DNA of 64,000 bases, from assembly GCA_033398695.1 (NCBI GenBank), contig CM065804.1:7177001-7241000 (forward strand), read 5' to 3'. The notes under the pieces were generated by a model. That model made no database searches. It saw only the letters and a program-made list of their open reading frames with translations, and had not been told where the DNA came from. A program made the position numbers and the translations under genes. How positions within the stretch are numbered: the stretch's first letter is position 1; each line of letters starts with the position of its first letter. This DNA is from Orobanche coerulescens (Eukaryota; Streptophyta; Magnoliopsida; Lamiales; Orobanchaceae). Below are positions 10,440-21,555 of this stretch, piece by piece.

Positions 10440-11700
10440 GAAGTTTCGTCCCAAACTTAAGAAATAAATAGTTCGGTATTCCACCCGCATCTTCTCTTCC
10501 GTCTCCCAAGTCGCCTCTTCGACCCCATGCCTCGACCATTGTACTTTAACCGTGGAATGGTCTTATGCCGAATTGTTTCTCGCGACGCCAAGGATCTTCA
10601 CGGGTCTCTCCAGAAGGTAATATCCTCGGCTACATTAATCTCACCGTAGTCGATAATGTGGCTCGATCAGACGCACTTCCTCAATCGGGACACATGAAAA
10701 CACTATGGACGTGACTCAAAGCCGGAGGTAATGCCAAGCGATAAGCTAAGTCTCCAACTCCCAAAATCTCAAAAGGTCCGATATACCTTGACTCGAGTTT
10801 TCCTTTTACCGAAGCGGAAAACTCCTGCGGTGATACTTTGAGCAAGACATGATCCCCACTTCAAACTCCAAGGGTCGACGACGAGTATCGGCGTAGGATT
10901 TCACGACTGGGCGCCGCAATCGGTCTCGGATGATAGAAATCTTTTCCTTGGTCTCCAACAACATATCTCGGTTCCGTCCCAACTAGCTCAAGCCTCGTCC
11001 CAACATAATGGCGACCTACATCGCCTACCATAGAGAGCCTCGAAGGGTGCCATTTTGATCGACGCATGCCAACTATTATTGTAAGCAAACTCGATCAACG
11101 ACAAGTGAAGCTCCCAATCATTACTCCTCTAAGGCACAAGCCCGTAACATATCCTCCAACGTCTCGAATCGTCCTCTGTCTCGACCGTCCGACCGAGGAT
11201 GAAAGGAAGTGCTCAATCTCAACTCGGTACCAGAGCCCGATGAAAGGCTCGCCAAAAATGCGATACGAAACGGCCGTCTCGATCGAAACAATGGTCTTGG
11301 GGCACCGTGTAACCTCACGATCTCGCGATAAAGGTTCGAGCCAATCTATCCGGTCCCCAAGTATCCTTAATACCCAAGAAGTGTGCGACTTGGTCAATCG
11401 ATCGACAATTACCCAAATCATATTCATTCCAGAGTTCTCGGCATGCCCGTGATAAAATCCATTGAGATATCTTCCCACTTCCACTCGGGAATGGGGAGTG
11501 GTTTCAACAACCCCACGGTCGTTGATGTTCGATCTTGACTTGTTGACACGTCAAGCACCGTAATACGAACTCCGTAACATCCTTCTTCATGTTATTCCAC
11601 CAAAAATTTCGCTTCAAATCTTTGTACATCTTACTCGTCCGGGTGGATTGAGTAAGGCGTAGCATGAGCTTCTCGAGAATCCTCTGTCTCAATTCCAAAT
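10440..11700 (-). pseudogene. E1 integrase, decayed
   Basis: The zinc-binding part lies at 11504-11698 ([20 protein letters not shown] gives the CxxC). Core remnants follow at 11095-11484 ([14 protein letters not shown]). The C-terminal part ends with VQWSRHGVEEATWETEEKMR at about 10470-10545, a block typical of the integrase end of Tekay/Del chromoviruses. Integrase inserts the retrotransposon cDNA. Frames change several times, so no full protein can be made. The stop lies next to the polypurine tract, as usual. Confidence 0.82.
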
Positions 11701-11899
11701 CATTCTAACGCAAAGCCCGCTCAAATCTCAAAATACTATCCTCGTGCACCATAAAGCCGTGGAGCTTTTCCTTTAATCACATCTTCCTTCGCTTGAGAAA
11801 TCATCGGGTCACTCCACTGCTTTCCCTTTGATATCACAACCAAGGACGAAGTAATTTCGAGAGTACACAACTGTCCTGTACTCGCCAAGCCACACTTCG

Positions 11900-13199
11900 A
11901 TCCCTTGTTCAATTAAATCTGACGAATCTTCGTCTGGGACGTAAGAACCTCAAGCATTTGAAGAGATGCCGATTTGCGGCTCAAAGCATCCGCAACGACA
12001 TTGGCTTTCCGGTGGTAAAGAATTTCCGATCATAATCCTTTATCAACTCTAGCCAACGCCTCTGTCTCATATTCAGCTCCTTCCGGCTGAAAATATATTT
12101 CGTGCTCTTGTGATCGGTATAAATCCGCACGGTGAACCATACAAATAATGCCGCCAAATCTTGAGTGCGAAGACAATTGCGGCCAATTCTAAATCGTGAG
12201 TAGGATAATTTACCTCATAAGGCTTTAATTGACGAGACGCAAAGCTATCGTCTTATCATGCCGCATAAGCACACGCCTGTGCCTTGACCCAAGCGCCATC
12301 AGAACCGCAAAGCCTTCGCTACCATGCGGTAAAGTTAAAATCGGCGCTGAAGTCAATCGTCTCTTGATTCATCAAGCTCTGTTGTCTCTCATCCGTCCGT
12401 ATAAATTTTTCGGTCTTCCGGAGTAATTTTGTAAGCGGTCGAGCGAGTTTCGAGAACCCTCGATGAACCGACGGTAATACCCAAAGAAGGCCCAAAAAGC
12501 TACGAACCTCTTTAACATTTTTAGGCGGTGCCCAACCTAGCACCGCCTCGATCTTCTCAAGGGTCTACACGAACCCTTCTACCGAAATCACATGGCCGAG
12601 AAACATAACTTCTTCCAACCAAAACTCACATTTCGAGAACTTTGCATAAAGGTGCTCGGTTCTCAAAATGTCTAAGACTAAACGCAAGTGTCGGGCATGT
12701 TCCTCCTTATCCCGAGAATAGATCAAGATGTCACAATAAAGACGACTACACACTGTCGAGATACTCGATGAATATTTTATTCATCAATCGCATGAATACC
12801 GCCGCGCATTCACAACCCAAAAGGCATAACTACAAATTCATAATGCCCATATCTCGTCCGGAACGCCGTCTTTGGAACGTCGGACTCCCTCACTCTGAGT
12901 TGATAATACCCGGATCTTAAATCAATCTTCGAGAAAACCGCAGCTCCTTGCAATTGATCAAATAGATCGTCTATATGAGGCAAAGGATATTTATTCTTGA
13001 TGGTTACTTTATTCAGCTCACGGTAGTCAATGCACAAACGTAGTGAACCATCCTTCTTCCTGACGAAAAGAACGGGCGCGCCCCAAGGCAAAGCGCTCGG
13101 TCTGATGTACCCTTTTTCCAAAAGTTCTCCCAACTGAGTCTTCACTCCCGCATCTCTAAGGTGCCATCCGATAAGGTGCTTTAGAAATCGGGGCCGCAT
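11900..13199 (-). pseudogene. E1 reverse transcriptase and RNase H, decayed
   Basis: The N-terminal half of RT is open at 12810-13199 ([67 protein letters not shown]). The region that should hold the Y/FxDD box is frameshifted around 12720-12800; [19 protein letters not shown] resumes at 12565-12753. RNase H is recognised at about 12030-12130 by [20 protein letters not shown]. Together they would copy RNA into DNA and degrade the template. At least three frame breaks make it inactive. Confidence 0.88.
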
Positions 13200-13323
13200 C
13201 CGGCTCTAAATCCACTAAAAATCTATCTCTCGATCTCGGTAATCCCTAAGATCGTCCTAAAAACATCGGATACTTCGTTAACAACCGGAATTGAAGGGAA
13301 ATCGACTTCAATTCCTTCCGTTT

Positions 13324-14017
13324 TCAATACATAACACCAATAGCCCGTACATAACCTTTATTCAAAAGTTTTACGGCCCTCATGGAACCGATAAGTAACT
13401 TGATTGCCCAACTTACGTCCCAAAAATGAGTACTCGATCCGTCCTTAGTCATCATAGTGATAACTTTGGTACGGTAATTCATAATCGCATGGTGATTATT
13501 AAGCCAATCCTCGCCGAGGATTACGTCCTCGCCTTCCATGTCAACTACAATTAAATTTGATAACCATTCCATACCGGATATAACCACCAGAAATTCTCTA
13601 ATCTCCCGATTCCCCACAATACTATCCTCACAGGCGCCTCACGATAAAGGGATCGCAAGCAGTTAAACAAGTTATATTCAAACGGCGTACACACTCCAAA
13701 GAAATAAAAGAACGTGTAGCACCCGAATCAAAAAGTACACGGACTGGATAGGATAGAATATGGATGGTACCTGAAGCCACCGCCGCATCGGGTTCGGCCT
13801 GCTCGACGATCTCATAAACCCGTGGTTGCACCGAACCGATGCTAGAGTTCCCCTCCAGCGTTCGACTCCCCGTCCCCCCCCGCCAAAATTCTCGCCGAGG
13901 TTGATCGAAAGATTGCCGCCGATTAACACCTTGATCAAAGGGTGTTGGGGCGAAGCCCGAGTGTCTAAAGTCCGGTTCGGCTCGAACAATAAACCGCTCT
14001 ATGCCCCATCCGACCAC
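13324..14017 (-). pseudogene. E1 aspartic protease region
   Basis: VLFDSGATRSFIS (about 13700-13740) carries the D-S-G active site of retrotransposon proteases, which cut the polyprotein. A second piece, in another frame at 13324-13617, has VDMEGEDVILGEDWLNNHHA, matching the D-V-I-L-G-x-D-W-L segment that normally follows. The frame change between them lies near 13625. Confidence 0.82.
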
Positions 14018-14019
14018 AC

Positions 14020-15032
14020 GTGTGACACTTTAATAGTGGGAAATAGCATTCGAACTAAAGTGGCACGACGACCACAATTATAGCAAGTCATCAGACGATT
14101 TGAGGTACCCGGAGTGGACGGTAACTCCTCTTCCTTTACTAGAACGTGACGATCGTCAAGAAAGCAGTTAGTCGTGTGACTTCGATAATTGCCACCCTTA
14201 GAGCCGGAAAAATTTCCCCGACTTTCTCGCTTCTTCGGTTCTTCAACGGTATCATTGTCGGGCTCAACATATCATGGGCTAAAGCTCGTCTCCGATACTC
14301 TTCAAAGGTGGTACAAGCAAATCCGCCATGTACCGCCGCAAGTCCAAATTCATCCGCATATCAAAATAACGGATCTTAACACGCTCGATACGTAAATGAT
14401 CCTTCACATGGATTAAAAGTTGGTTATACACCACGATTGACTGCGAAACGGAATATCTTGTGGTTTAGCCTCGAAGAAGGCTCGGATTCGGCTCTCTCGC
14501 ACCGGCCAAGGACAAAACTCGGCCTCCAAGAGCTCCTTAAATTCATCCCATGAGGCAATACGATCCTGTGGCTTGATGACCTTCCACCAAGTAGCGGCCT
14601 CCTTAGTGAGGAAATACCGAGCAATCGGTACTTTCCTCACCTCGGGGCAATCAATCGCCTCGAAAATCTTCTCCAACTCGCTAGCCAATCCTCCCAGCTT
14701 AACGGGTCTGTGGCACCGCCAAACTGTGGAGGGTGCATACGGATTACGTTCTGAAGCAGGGCATCCGTGTTTGGATTCGGGTTATTCAGCTGAACAGTTT
14801 GGGCCAAAATAGTCATCTGGGTAGCCAATTGTTGAAGTGCATTCGCCACTCCAACGTCTGCGTTGTTCCCCTGACCATTTGACTGGTCGTGCTGACTCTC
14901 GGTATCGGGATGCACCGAGTTTGACAAACTGGGGTTGGTCGACCCCGCAACCGAAATGATGGAAACGGCCGCGCCACGACCTCTTCCTCGCCCACGGCCA
15001 CGACCACGGCCACGGCCCCTACCAGCTGACAT
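14020..15032 (-). pseudogene. E1 gag (capsid and zinc knuckle), decayed
   Basis: Start at 15032 gives MSAGRGRGRGRG, an Arg-Gly repeat head, then LLQNVIRMHPPQFGGATDPL. A frameshift at about 14690 moves the capsid part into another frame (SELEKIFEAIDCPEVRKVPI, ATWWKVIKPQDRIASWDEFK). Further remnants carry EEYRRRALAHDM and a half knuckle TCYNCGRRAT. Gag forms the particle that packages element RNA. Three or more frame changes are present. Confidence 0.82.
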
Positions 15033-15259
15033 ACTGAAGAACACACAAGTCACGTAAGCACAATTCAATCACGCATCAACAAGGTGTCCGATTCTCAAGA
15101 ATACCGATAAAAGGAAGCAAAACGAATAAGGAAACACCAGGAGAGTGAGAGGTCTTACAAGTACCGGTCGCACTGTGATGATGGCAGAGTAGTGATACTG
15201 TGGACATTTAACGACTCAATCGACCCAAAAGACCGACAGCCTAGGTATCCATAAACCTG

Positions 15260-15271
15260 GCTCTGATACCA
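15260..15271 (-). promoter_or_regulatory. Primer binding site of E1 (initiator Met-tRNA)
   Basis: Minus-strand TGGTATCAGAGC begins 5 bases after the 5' LTR end. It is complementary to the 3' end of plant initiator Met-tRNA, the usual primer of plant gypsy elements. Confidence 0.93.
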
Positions 15272-15825
15272 TATTCTGTAACACCCCCAAGTTATTCAGG
15301 GATATTACAGCGCCGTAAGCCCCGCCGTGGGACCCACAAGGCTATACATACGCGTAACCATAAATTTTGACCGATAAGGTCTACACACAAAGGAATGAAA
15401 AACGATACAATTGTATTCTAAAAATAACCAATGTATTCACGGACATGACATTTCTATTCAATCTCTTCGCAACACAGTAGGAACATCAAGGGAAAAGGAA
15501 AACGATACTCGAGTATTCAAAAGACAATCCAAAGACAACAACACTGAACCGGAACTCCAACCATAACTGGAAGAAAGACACAGTATCACACTTGCCCACC
15601 ATCTTTATGCCGACCCGATACCTGCCCGTCCGCTCTCCTGGAACCTGAAATACATGAAACGTATTTCCCCCATAAAGGGGTTAGCCGTCGAATAACTAGT
15701 GCAAGTATAACAATATGAAACATAATACTTCTCGACAATAAAGTAAATGTAATCCGTCAATTCATCAATATCCGTCAATTCATCAATTAAAGACTAGTAT
15801 TCCGGAATAACTAAATCTCATAATA

Positions 15826-16010
15826 CGTATGTGAATGCCGTAGAAACGGTTCGTTCACCTCATACGCCGTTACGTATGTGAATGCCGTCAAAACGGTTCG
15901 TTCACCTCATACGCCGATACATGTAGGAATGCCGTCAAAACGGTTCGTTCATTACATGCCAACAATACATATATGAATGCCGTAAAAACGGTTCGTTCAT
16001 AATATGCCAT
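15826..16010 (-). repeat. Four-unit minisatellite in the right E1 LTR
   Basis: Counterpart of 8993-9180, same four units with a few changes. Confidence 0.78.
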
Positions 16011-16769
16011 CAATATATCTTACTTTCAAAGTCGAGAACGTACAATCATAAATGTATACTTGCCTTTGAGACATCGAGAAATCGAACGGAGGAAAGGTAT
16101 GAGTTCGGTAGGTCCGAGAACGCGCTTAAGGCAACTAAACGATTCGCAAGGAATATTACAATTAATTATCCATACTCAAATTATAAGAAGAGACTCACCA
16201 AACTCGTATACGATTCCGAAAAATATACGGGTGGATAACTAAAGGTTGGGAAATCGCCCAAACTCCCACAAGTCCGAAAACGGCACAATCCAACCCGTAA
16301 AATCGGGAGAAAACACTCATATGGTATAGAAATATATCAAAATCACAAGGTTCTCAAGCTTCAATCTGACAAAACGGACGAATCTACGAAAACCCCAAAA
16401 TCCAACATAAAATTCAAAGTGTTCTTGAATAATCTTTCAATAATCCGATGAATACTCAAGCATGTCCATAATCACGCATATATCACATCATACACCATGA
16501 TTTTATCATCCAAAACGTCAAAACCCACACGAAATCGAGAAGTCAAGATGTCGAAGGAATTACCTCTTGAATATCCAAGCTCTATGATCCAAGGAATACG
16601 CGATAGATCGACTATCCGGCTTCCCAACCGATTGAAAGTGGTAAATCTTCAACACACAAGTGATAGCTATGAAAAGAATTCTTCCCTCAACTCTCTCTCT
16701 CGCGATGGAAGAAGAAATGGGGAAAGAATGGTGAAATCTCGCTTAAAAAGCCGAATTATGCAATTGACC

Positions 16770-17050
16770 GCATTGTGTGCCGCTCAAGATATGTGTGCGC
16801 GGACAGCCTAAAAATTGTTCCTGTGTTTCGTAGTGTGCCGCGGCTCAGCTGTGTGCCGCGCACCGGTACAGCGGGTTTTGGCTGGGATGCAACACCGGTG
16901 TGCAGCTGGGCCAACAGAGGTGTGCCGCGCAATGACTTCAGCAGTGCCGCGGCTCACTCATGTGTGCCGCGGCACCGGCACACCGCTTGGCCAAATATAG
17001 GAAATGTGTGTGTGCCGCGGCGCACACTCCTTGTGCCGCGGCTCACACCC
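16770..17050 (-). repeat. CCGCGG-rich module in E1 LTR (right)
   Basis: Counterpart of 9937-10225. It has lost a few GC dinucleotides within the TGTGCCGCGGC units, so this module has changed faster than flanking LTR sequence. Confidence 0.78.
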
Positions 17051-17255
17051 CCTTCGGGTCCTAAAATGATGAAAATTGACCCAGAAAGAGAATAAAAGCA
17101 ATATGATTCAATGTCTGGACAACAATAACACGAAATAAAAATACGGGAACCCCAAAACGGTGGTTCCAAGCAATGATTACAAGGGTTCGCTCAACAATCA
17201 CGATCCGAAGAATATGAAAGGTTTGAAATGACATGACTTTCCACCGGATATTACA

Positions 17256-17260
17256 CTCTC
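17256..17260. repeat. Right target duplication of E1 (CTCTC)
   Basis: Matches 8445-8449 exactly. Confidence 0.92.
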
Positions 17261-17517
17261 CCCTTCCGAACCCGGCACGAAAATGAAGAAGAATCATCAC
17301 CGCCCTCCTGATCGTCGGCCTCATCGTGCGAATAATACTCGCTCGAATCCTCAGTATCAAAATCAGTATAAGGTACGTCCTCGAATCCCCTACGCTCTGC
17401 CTCCCACTGTCTACGAACGGAAGCATCAACACCACGAGCTCTGGTGTGACGCGCTCCAGAACCAATCAACTCTCTGACTAGCGGCATAGATTTGCCCGCT
17501 CCTCCTCTCATATGCAT
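17261..17517 (-). pseudogene. PMD protein, 5' exon part beyond E1
   Basis: An open frame from ATG at 17517 begins MHMRGGAGKSMPLVRELIGS and continues into an acidic stretch (DFDTEDSSEYYSHDEADDQE) ending SSSFSCRVRKG at the E1 insertion point. The sequence resumes at 8449 with a basic segment (TSSKRRRAED) and the first PMD motifs. An acidic, low-complexity N-terminus before the domain is common in transposon-borne PMD proteins. No lesion is visible in this exon except the insertion itself. Confidence 0.78.
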
Positions 17518-17612
17518 TTAGCAAACAATACAACTAATAAGTAATAATCATACAAAGAATACACATTATTAATTATTAATTAAAAATTTTATTTTTTTTC
17601 AAAAATATGACT

Positions 17613-17770
17613 GGGGCGTCCGGAACGGACGCTTGAACCATGGCACATGCGTCTGGTCTGGACGCTACTTCCATGGTCCAAGCATCCGAGACAGACGCTT
17701 ATCCAGCAGCTAGGCGTCCGATCTGGACGCCTGGGCATGGTATGGACGTCCGCTGTGGACGTCAGACCTG
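17613..17770. repeat. Right subterminal array of GGCGTC palindromes
   Basis: About five units such as TAGGCGTCCGATCTGGACGCC, with CCATGG-type linkers, mirror the array at 3184-3420. It lies ~95 bp upstream of the PMD start codon, so it could also sit in that gene's promoter or leader. Confidence 0.8.
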
Positions 17771-17799
17771 ACATCGAAGGCCCGCCGTGACGCTGCGCC

Positions 17800-18060
17800 A
17801 TGGATAAAGCGGAATCGGCGACGCTGGCGGCTGGCCAGCGTCATCGCTTGACGTCTCACAAAATAACGGCCGCGGCCTGCGGCACTGCACGCACGGCCCG
17901 CGCCAATGAAACAAGAAACGAAAAAAAAATTACCGGTGCTTTTCCTTTTCGGCCATGGCGGCGGACTACGGCGGTGCGGCGGCAGACGGCGGCTACGCGG
18001 CGGTAATATGGCGGCGACGGAGGTCAGGTGGCGGCGGTTCCTACTGCGTCGGGTGGGTTG
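17800..18060. other. GC-rich subterminal segment of the MULE
   Basis: Strong local GC richness with many GGCGGC runs and CpG, unlike the AT-rich surroundings. Frames through it are low-complexity and match no family I know. It could be promoter sequence of the PMD gene or a captured host fragment; MULEs are known to pick up GC-rich host DNA. Confidence 0.45.
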
Positions 18061-18120
18061 TTTAGAGAGAAAAGTATTGTTAAATTAGGATCCAAAATCT
18101 AATTAATATGAATTAAGGGC

Positions 18121-18177
18121 AAAAAGGTAATATTCTAGGGCGGTGTCTAGTAATTCTGGGCGGTGTTTAGTAATCCA
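18121..18177 (-). repeat. Right terminal inverted repeat of the MULE
   Basis: Reverse complement of 2958-3015 with a few mismatches, including the doubled CACCGCCC unit. Confidence 0.85.
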
Positions 18178-18186
18178 GTAAAAGAT
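18178..18186. repeat. Right target duplication of the MULE
   Basis: GTAAAAGAT; 8 of 9 bases match 2949-2957. Confidence 0.75.
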
Positions 18187-18327
18187 TGAGAGATCGCGTT
18201 TGGTCAATAATCCCCATAACAAGATATACTTAATTTTAACTATTAGATTACCCAAACAGGGGATTAGGGCTTCGCTCGGTTCGGTTCGATCCGAGTATTG
18301 TCTTCTTGGATCTGGACTATTAAGGTA

Positions 18328-18470
18328 TTGAGTATTACCGGTTTTGGCCCTTACCGGTTTCGGGTCCCAACTTCAATACTTGTATCCGGACCGCTAATGT
18401 TTCAGGTGAGTATCAGTTCCGGGTATTACGTGCGGGTTTTCGGGTATCTTGGATCGTTAAAAGTCTAATC
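18328..18470. repeat. Dispersed direct repeat, copy 1
   Basis: Contains TTACCGGTTTCGGGTCCCAA, TTGTATCCGGACCGCTAATG and TTCGGGTATCTTGGATCG. A diverged second copy lies at 18622-18785 in the same orientation. The CGG/TCGG-rich pattern is common at ends of decayed plant elements, but I cannot name the family. Confidence 0.65.
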
Positions 18471-18621
18471 ACCACAACCTCATAATCGAGACAAGAATTG
18501 AGGGTTTTTTTCAAATGTATGCTAAGAAAATTAAGAGATAAGGTCTTTTAAACTTATTTTTTCTATATGTACTAATACCTTATACAATATTTTGTAAATT
18601 GTATGTTTACGAAAAATTATC

Positions 18622-18785
18622 GGGTTTTTTACCGGGTTAACGGTTTCGGTCCTTATCGGTTGCGGTTCTAACTTCTGTACCTGTATCCGTACCGCTAACG
18701 TTTCGGGTGAGTATCGGTCCCGGGTATTATCGGACGGTTCTCGAGCGGTTTTCGAGTATACTTGGATCGCTAATGGCCCTACAGG
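18622..18785. repeat. Dispersed direct repeat, copy 2
   Basis: Aligns with 18328-18470 over most of its length (GGTTTCGGTCCTTATCGG, TACCTGTATCCGTACCGCTA, ACTTGGATCGCTAATGG). The following bases to ~18835 (TCGGTCCTGAAATTTTGTAG) resemble a hAT-type terminus, which would make the pair internal to a decayed hAT element. Confidence 0.6.
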
Positions 18786-18835
18786 GAATTACGAAGTCAG
18801 AGTCGGTCCTGAAATTTTGTAGGCTCGCGAGAAAT

Positions 18836-19724
18836 TTTTGGAGATCTTTTTTATATTTATTTTAGTATGTTAATGATCTATTTTATACGTAATTTTCATA
18901 ATATCTATATCATATATTATAGTTTCCAACGGTCAATAATTTATATGCAAAGATAAATTAAAATTCATAAATCAAGAAGAAAGGTTCAATGAGGAAGATA
19001 ATAATTTAAAATAAATGTAAAAGAACTCCGATCAAAGTATAACCTTAATTTGTTGGACAGTAATCTTATATACTAAAAGTTTAAGTTGTCTTATAAATGC
19101 AAAGTGCTCACAATAAATATTTTATGAATTGAAAGTGAAATGTTAAAGCTTCATGTGTTAGTACATTGAATTAATAGTCATGCATAAGGGTAAGTACATA
19201 GGAATCGTGCACAAAAGTTTGTACGGTACAACATGTTTCAAGCCATCTCTAAACCTCAAAGAATACAAACCAAAATGCCATGAATGCATAAATTAAACAC
19301 ACCAATTAGTGGTTAGTCTTTTTACCTTCTCGTCCATGAGTTACAAATATTTTATCAACTATATAATGTGTCAAAAATCACACACAACAAACCACAACTT
19401 CGTCCACACCGCGTGCACATTGGGCTACAACTTATTATGGTGGTAAAGTAAGCATCATATCGTCTTACTTATTTAGCATATTGATTTATATTATTTTATG
19501 TAAATTTCACGTGTATTTTTTGTGTGTAACAATGTAGGACATAAAGATGGTAGCTCAGGAGATTTGGTAGTAACATCATCTTTTCTAATGGTTTAAGAGA
19601 TCCTACACATCGTTGTCTTATCAATTAAGTGGAATATGCACGAACATTTTTACTTTGATCGAAAATGCAATATATTGATTAACTATATTTAAGTTACTAA
19701 CGATCAACTATATCTATTTTTTTG
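18836..19724. other. AT-rich spacer
   Basis: No gene, element end or RNA gene recognised. Confidence 0.5.
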
Positions 19725-19821
19725 TAGCGCATCAAGAAGCATTAAAGAAAGAGATCGAGAAGTCACAAAAATCATGTCAAGAACAAAACATGCAAAAGGC
19801 CAATGAACAACAACGACAAAG

Positions 19822-19852
<31 letters not shown>

Positions 19853-19945
19853 GATCAACGCCGCGGCCACCGGTGGGATGAATACTTAGCATTCGTATTA
19901 ATAGTACGTTACAAATTAAACATGCAATATTTTACTTCATGTAAT
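19725..19945 (+). repeat. Duplicated segment with (CAA)n, copy 1
   Basis: Contains GCATTAAAGAAAGAGAT, AAGAACAAAACATGCAAAA, a (CAA)n run at 19823-19852 and GTACGTTACAAATTAAACAT. A frame through it reads EIEKSQKSCQEQNMQKANEQ and then poly-Gln. It looks like an exon-like fragment of a Gln-rich, coiled-coil-like sequence, but no domain is recognisable. Copy 2 is at 20548-20745. Confidence 0.6.
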
Positions 19946-20547
19946 ACCGATAAACGGGCTAATACTATTGATTCGTTAGCAAGTAAGTTTATTGAAAATA
20001 ATGTGACGAGCATTCAATTTTTAGTCAATAATTATTACTACACTTTGTTGGTGCATTTTAATATTTTTGCTCTTAATGTAGTTTTTTGTCTTGCGTTGTG
20101 TTAATGTCACATTTTTAATTAAACTTCTTGTAATATTGTGTGACTTTAATATTTGATATGACTGTGTAAATTATGTCGATGTTACATATTGCAAATGGTA
20201 GTATATAATAAAAATATAATAAAAATATCTTCACATTATCATCATAACAATGAGAATCTTCTAAATCGAAGAAGTATATAAAGGAGAAGAAAATTGTATT
20301 TCAAATGTTATCCACATATCACGAGGTAAGCATTATTCATTTGAGTTTGAGATCATGTGATTCATGTCGTCATACTGTAAATACTTAGAATGAGTTACTA
20401 ATGAATGCTCAAAATTCGATATTATAGTTTATGGAAAATGTTGTAATAATGCATTAATTAAAAAATAATTTATGTAAGTTACTCACATTAAAAGATTACA
20501 TATGAAAAGCCTCATTTAAATATAACATTTTGCAAAAAACCTCTTCA

Positions 20548-20745
20548 CATTAAAGAAAGAGATTGACAAGTCACGAAAATTGTATCAAGAACAAAACATG
20601 CAAAATGCCAATGAACAACAACGACAAAGACAACAAGAAGAACAACAACAACAAGAACAACGCCACGGCCACCGGTGTCAATATAGATGAATACCTGGCA
20701 TTCATATTAATAGTACGTTACAAATTAAACATGCAATATTTTACT
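20548..20745 (+). repeat. Duplicated segment with (CAA/GAA)n, copy 2
   Basis: Same order of blocks as 19725-19945, ~810 bp downstream, with the repeat run changed to mixed GAA/CAA and small indels. The Gln-rich frame is disrupted here, so the copies are not under obvious coding constraint. Confidence 0.6.
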
Positions 20746-21550
20746 ATACGAATTATAATTTATTATACGAATTATAATTTATACTCTTGAATATACTAAT
20801 CACTTTAATGTTTTATGTTTTTATAGTTTTGTTAAAAAGGAAATTTGTTTTATAGTTCGCTTTTAATAATGTAATTTATTTGAACAACGAAGTCCGTCTT
20901 TCACAAAAAAATGAGAGTTTCAAACATGAACCGAAAATTAGTCCCGAACATTACGAAAAAAACAATTAGATCCAATCTGAGTGCATCGCATGGGCCCTGA
21001 GGCAGTCAAAACCTGTGTGCATTGCAAGTGGATGAATATAAAAGGTCTCCAACATTAATGTCATCGCTTCATATTTAAAATAACGAGGCATTCTGACCCG
21101 TGCGATGCACATGTCTTGTTTACCATTAACAAATCAAACTTTTATTTATATCAGTAACCCAAACTCAAAACGTTTTGTATGTGTGTTACATATTTTTCCA
21201 ATTTTCTCAAATATTAGTCGAGATAGTAATTGACATAAGTGGCTTCGTCTTAGATCATGCTACTTTTTGAACCATACCAATCGTGATTTAGCATTGCATG
21301 TCATTATGCGCTGGTTCTTCAGTAATTCATGCTTGACACGGCTTGGTAAAAACAAATTTCGAATTGGACAGATTTTTCTTGATAAAATGAAAACTTGAGG
21401 CCCTACCCCAAGGTCTTTGTTATCTTTTCCCATTGTTAAAGAAAGTTACTAAACAATACCAATCTAGAAAACTTTATGTTGCCGATAAGATTACAGTAGC
21501 AATACAACAATATCGACGGTAACAATATGCTTAGAGCTCAAGGACAACTC
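20746..21550. other. AT-rich spacer with a Helitron-like hairpin
   Basis: At 21091-21112 the minus strand reads GTGCATCGCACGGGT, the hairpin-like motif often found near 3' ends of plant Helitrons; related motifs recur at 42600-43140. No 5' end or CTRR terminus can be fixed. No gene seen. Confidence 0.35.
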
Positions 21551-21555
21551 ATTAC
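21551..21555. repeat. Left target duplication of E2 (ATTAC)
   Basis: Matches 40556-40560 exactly. Confidence 0.92.

Larger units (their letters stand above)
8450..17255 (-). mobile_element. Ty3/gypsy LTR retrotransposon E1, full length but degenerate
   Basis: 8806 bp with LTRs of 1975 and 1979 bp, 5 bp duplication CTCTC, a primer site next to the right LTR and a purine tract next to the left LTR, so it is transcribed leftwards. Order on the minus strand is gag, protease, reverse transcriptase, RNase H, integrase. This gypsy order, plus a terminal block of the form VQWSRHGVEEATWE, points to a Tekay/Del-like chromovirus. The LTR copies differ at many positions and coding frames are broken often, so E1 looks older than E2. 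Confidence 0.93.
15277..17255 (-). repeat. E1 5' LTR (right copy)
   Basis: Copy of 8450-10424 with scattered substitutions and small indels. It supplies the promoter of E1 for minus-strand transcription. Its outer edge GGATATTACA is followed by the target duplication. Confidence 0.93.
2958..18177. mobile_element. Mutator-like DNA transposon (OTU-MULE carrying a PMD gene), interrupted by a gypsy element
   Basis: Two inverted repeats of ~58 bp (2958-3015 and 18121-18177) bound the region, with a 9 bp duplication outside. Inside lie a transposase-OTU gene on the plus strand (3138-6534) and a convergent plant mobile domain gene on the minus strand (17517 to 6784). An 8.8 kb LTR retrotransposon sits inside the latter; without it the MULE is ~6.4 kb. 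Both subterminal zones carry the same array of GGCGTC-type palindromes, which argues that the two ends belong to one element. Both genes carry stops and frameshifts, so this copy is unlikely to be autonomous. MULE transposases with an OTU cysteine protease domain, and PMD genes spread by transposons, are known in plants; carriage of both by one element is what I read here. Confidence 0.88.

Noticed and set aside
17800..18006. GC-rich frame near the right MULE end as a gene
   Set aside because: Composition-driven Ala/Arg/Thr-rich peptide with no domain.
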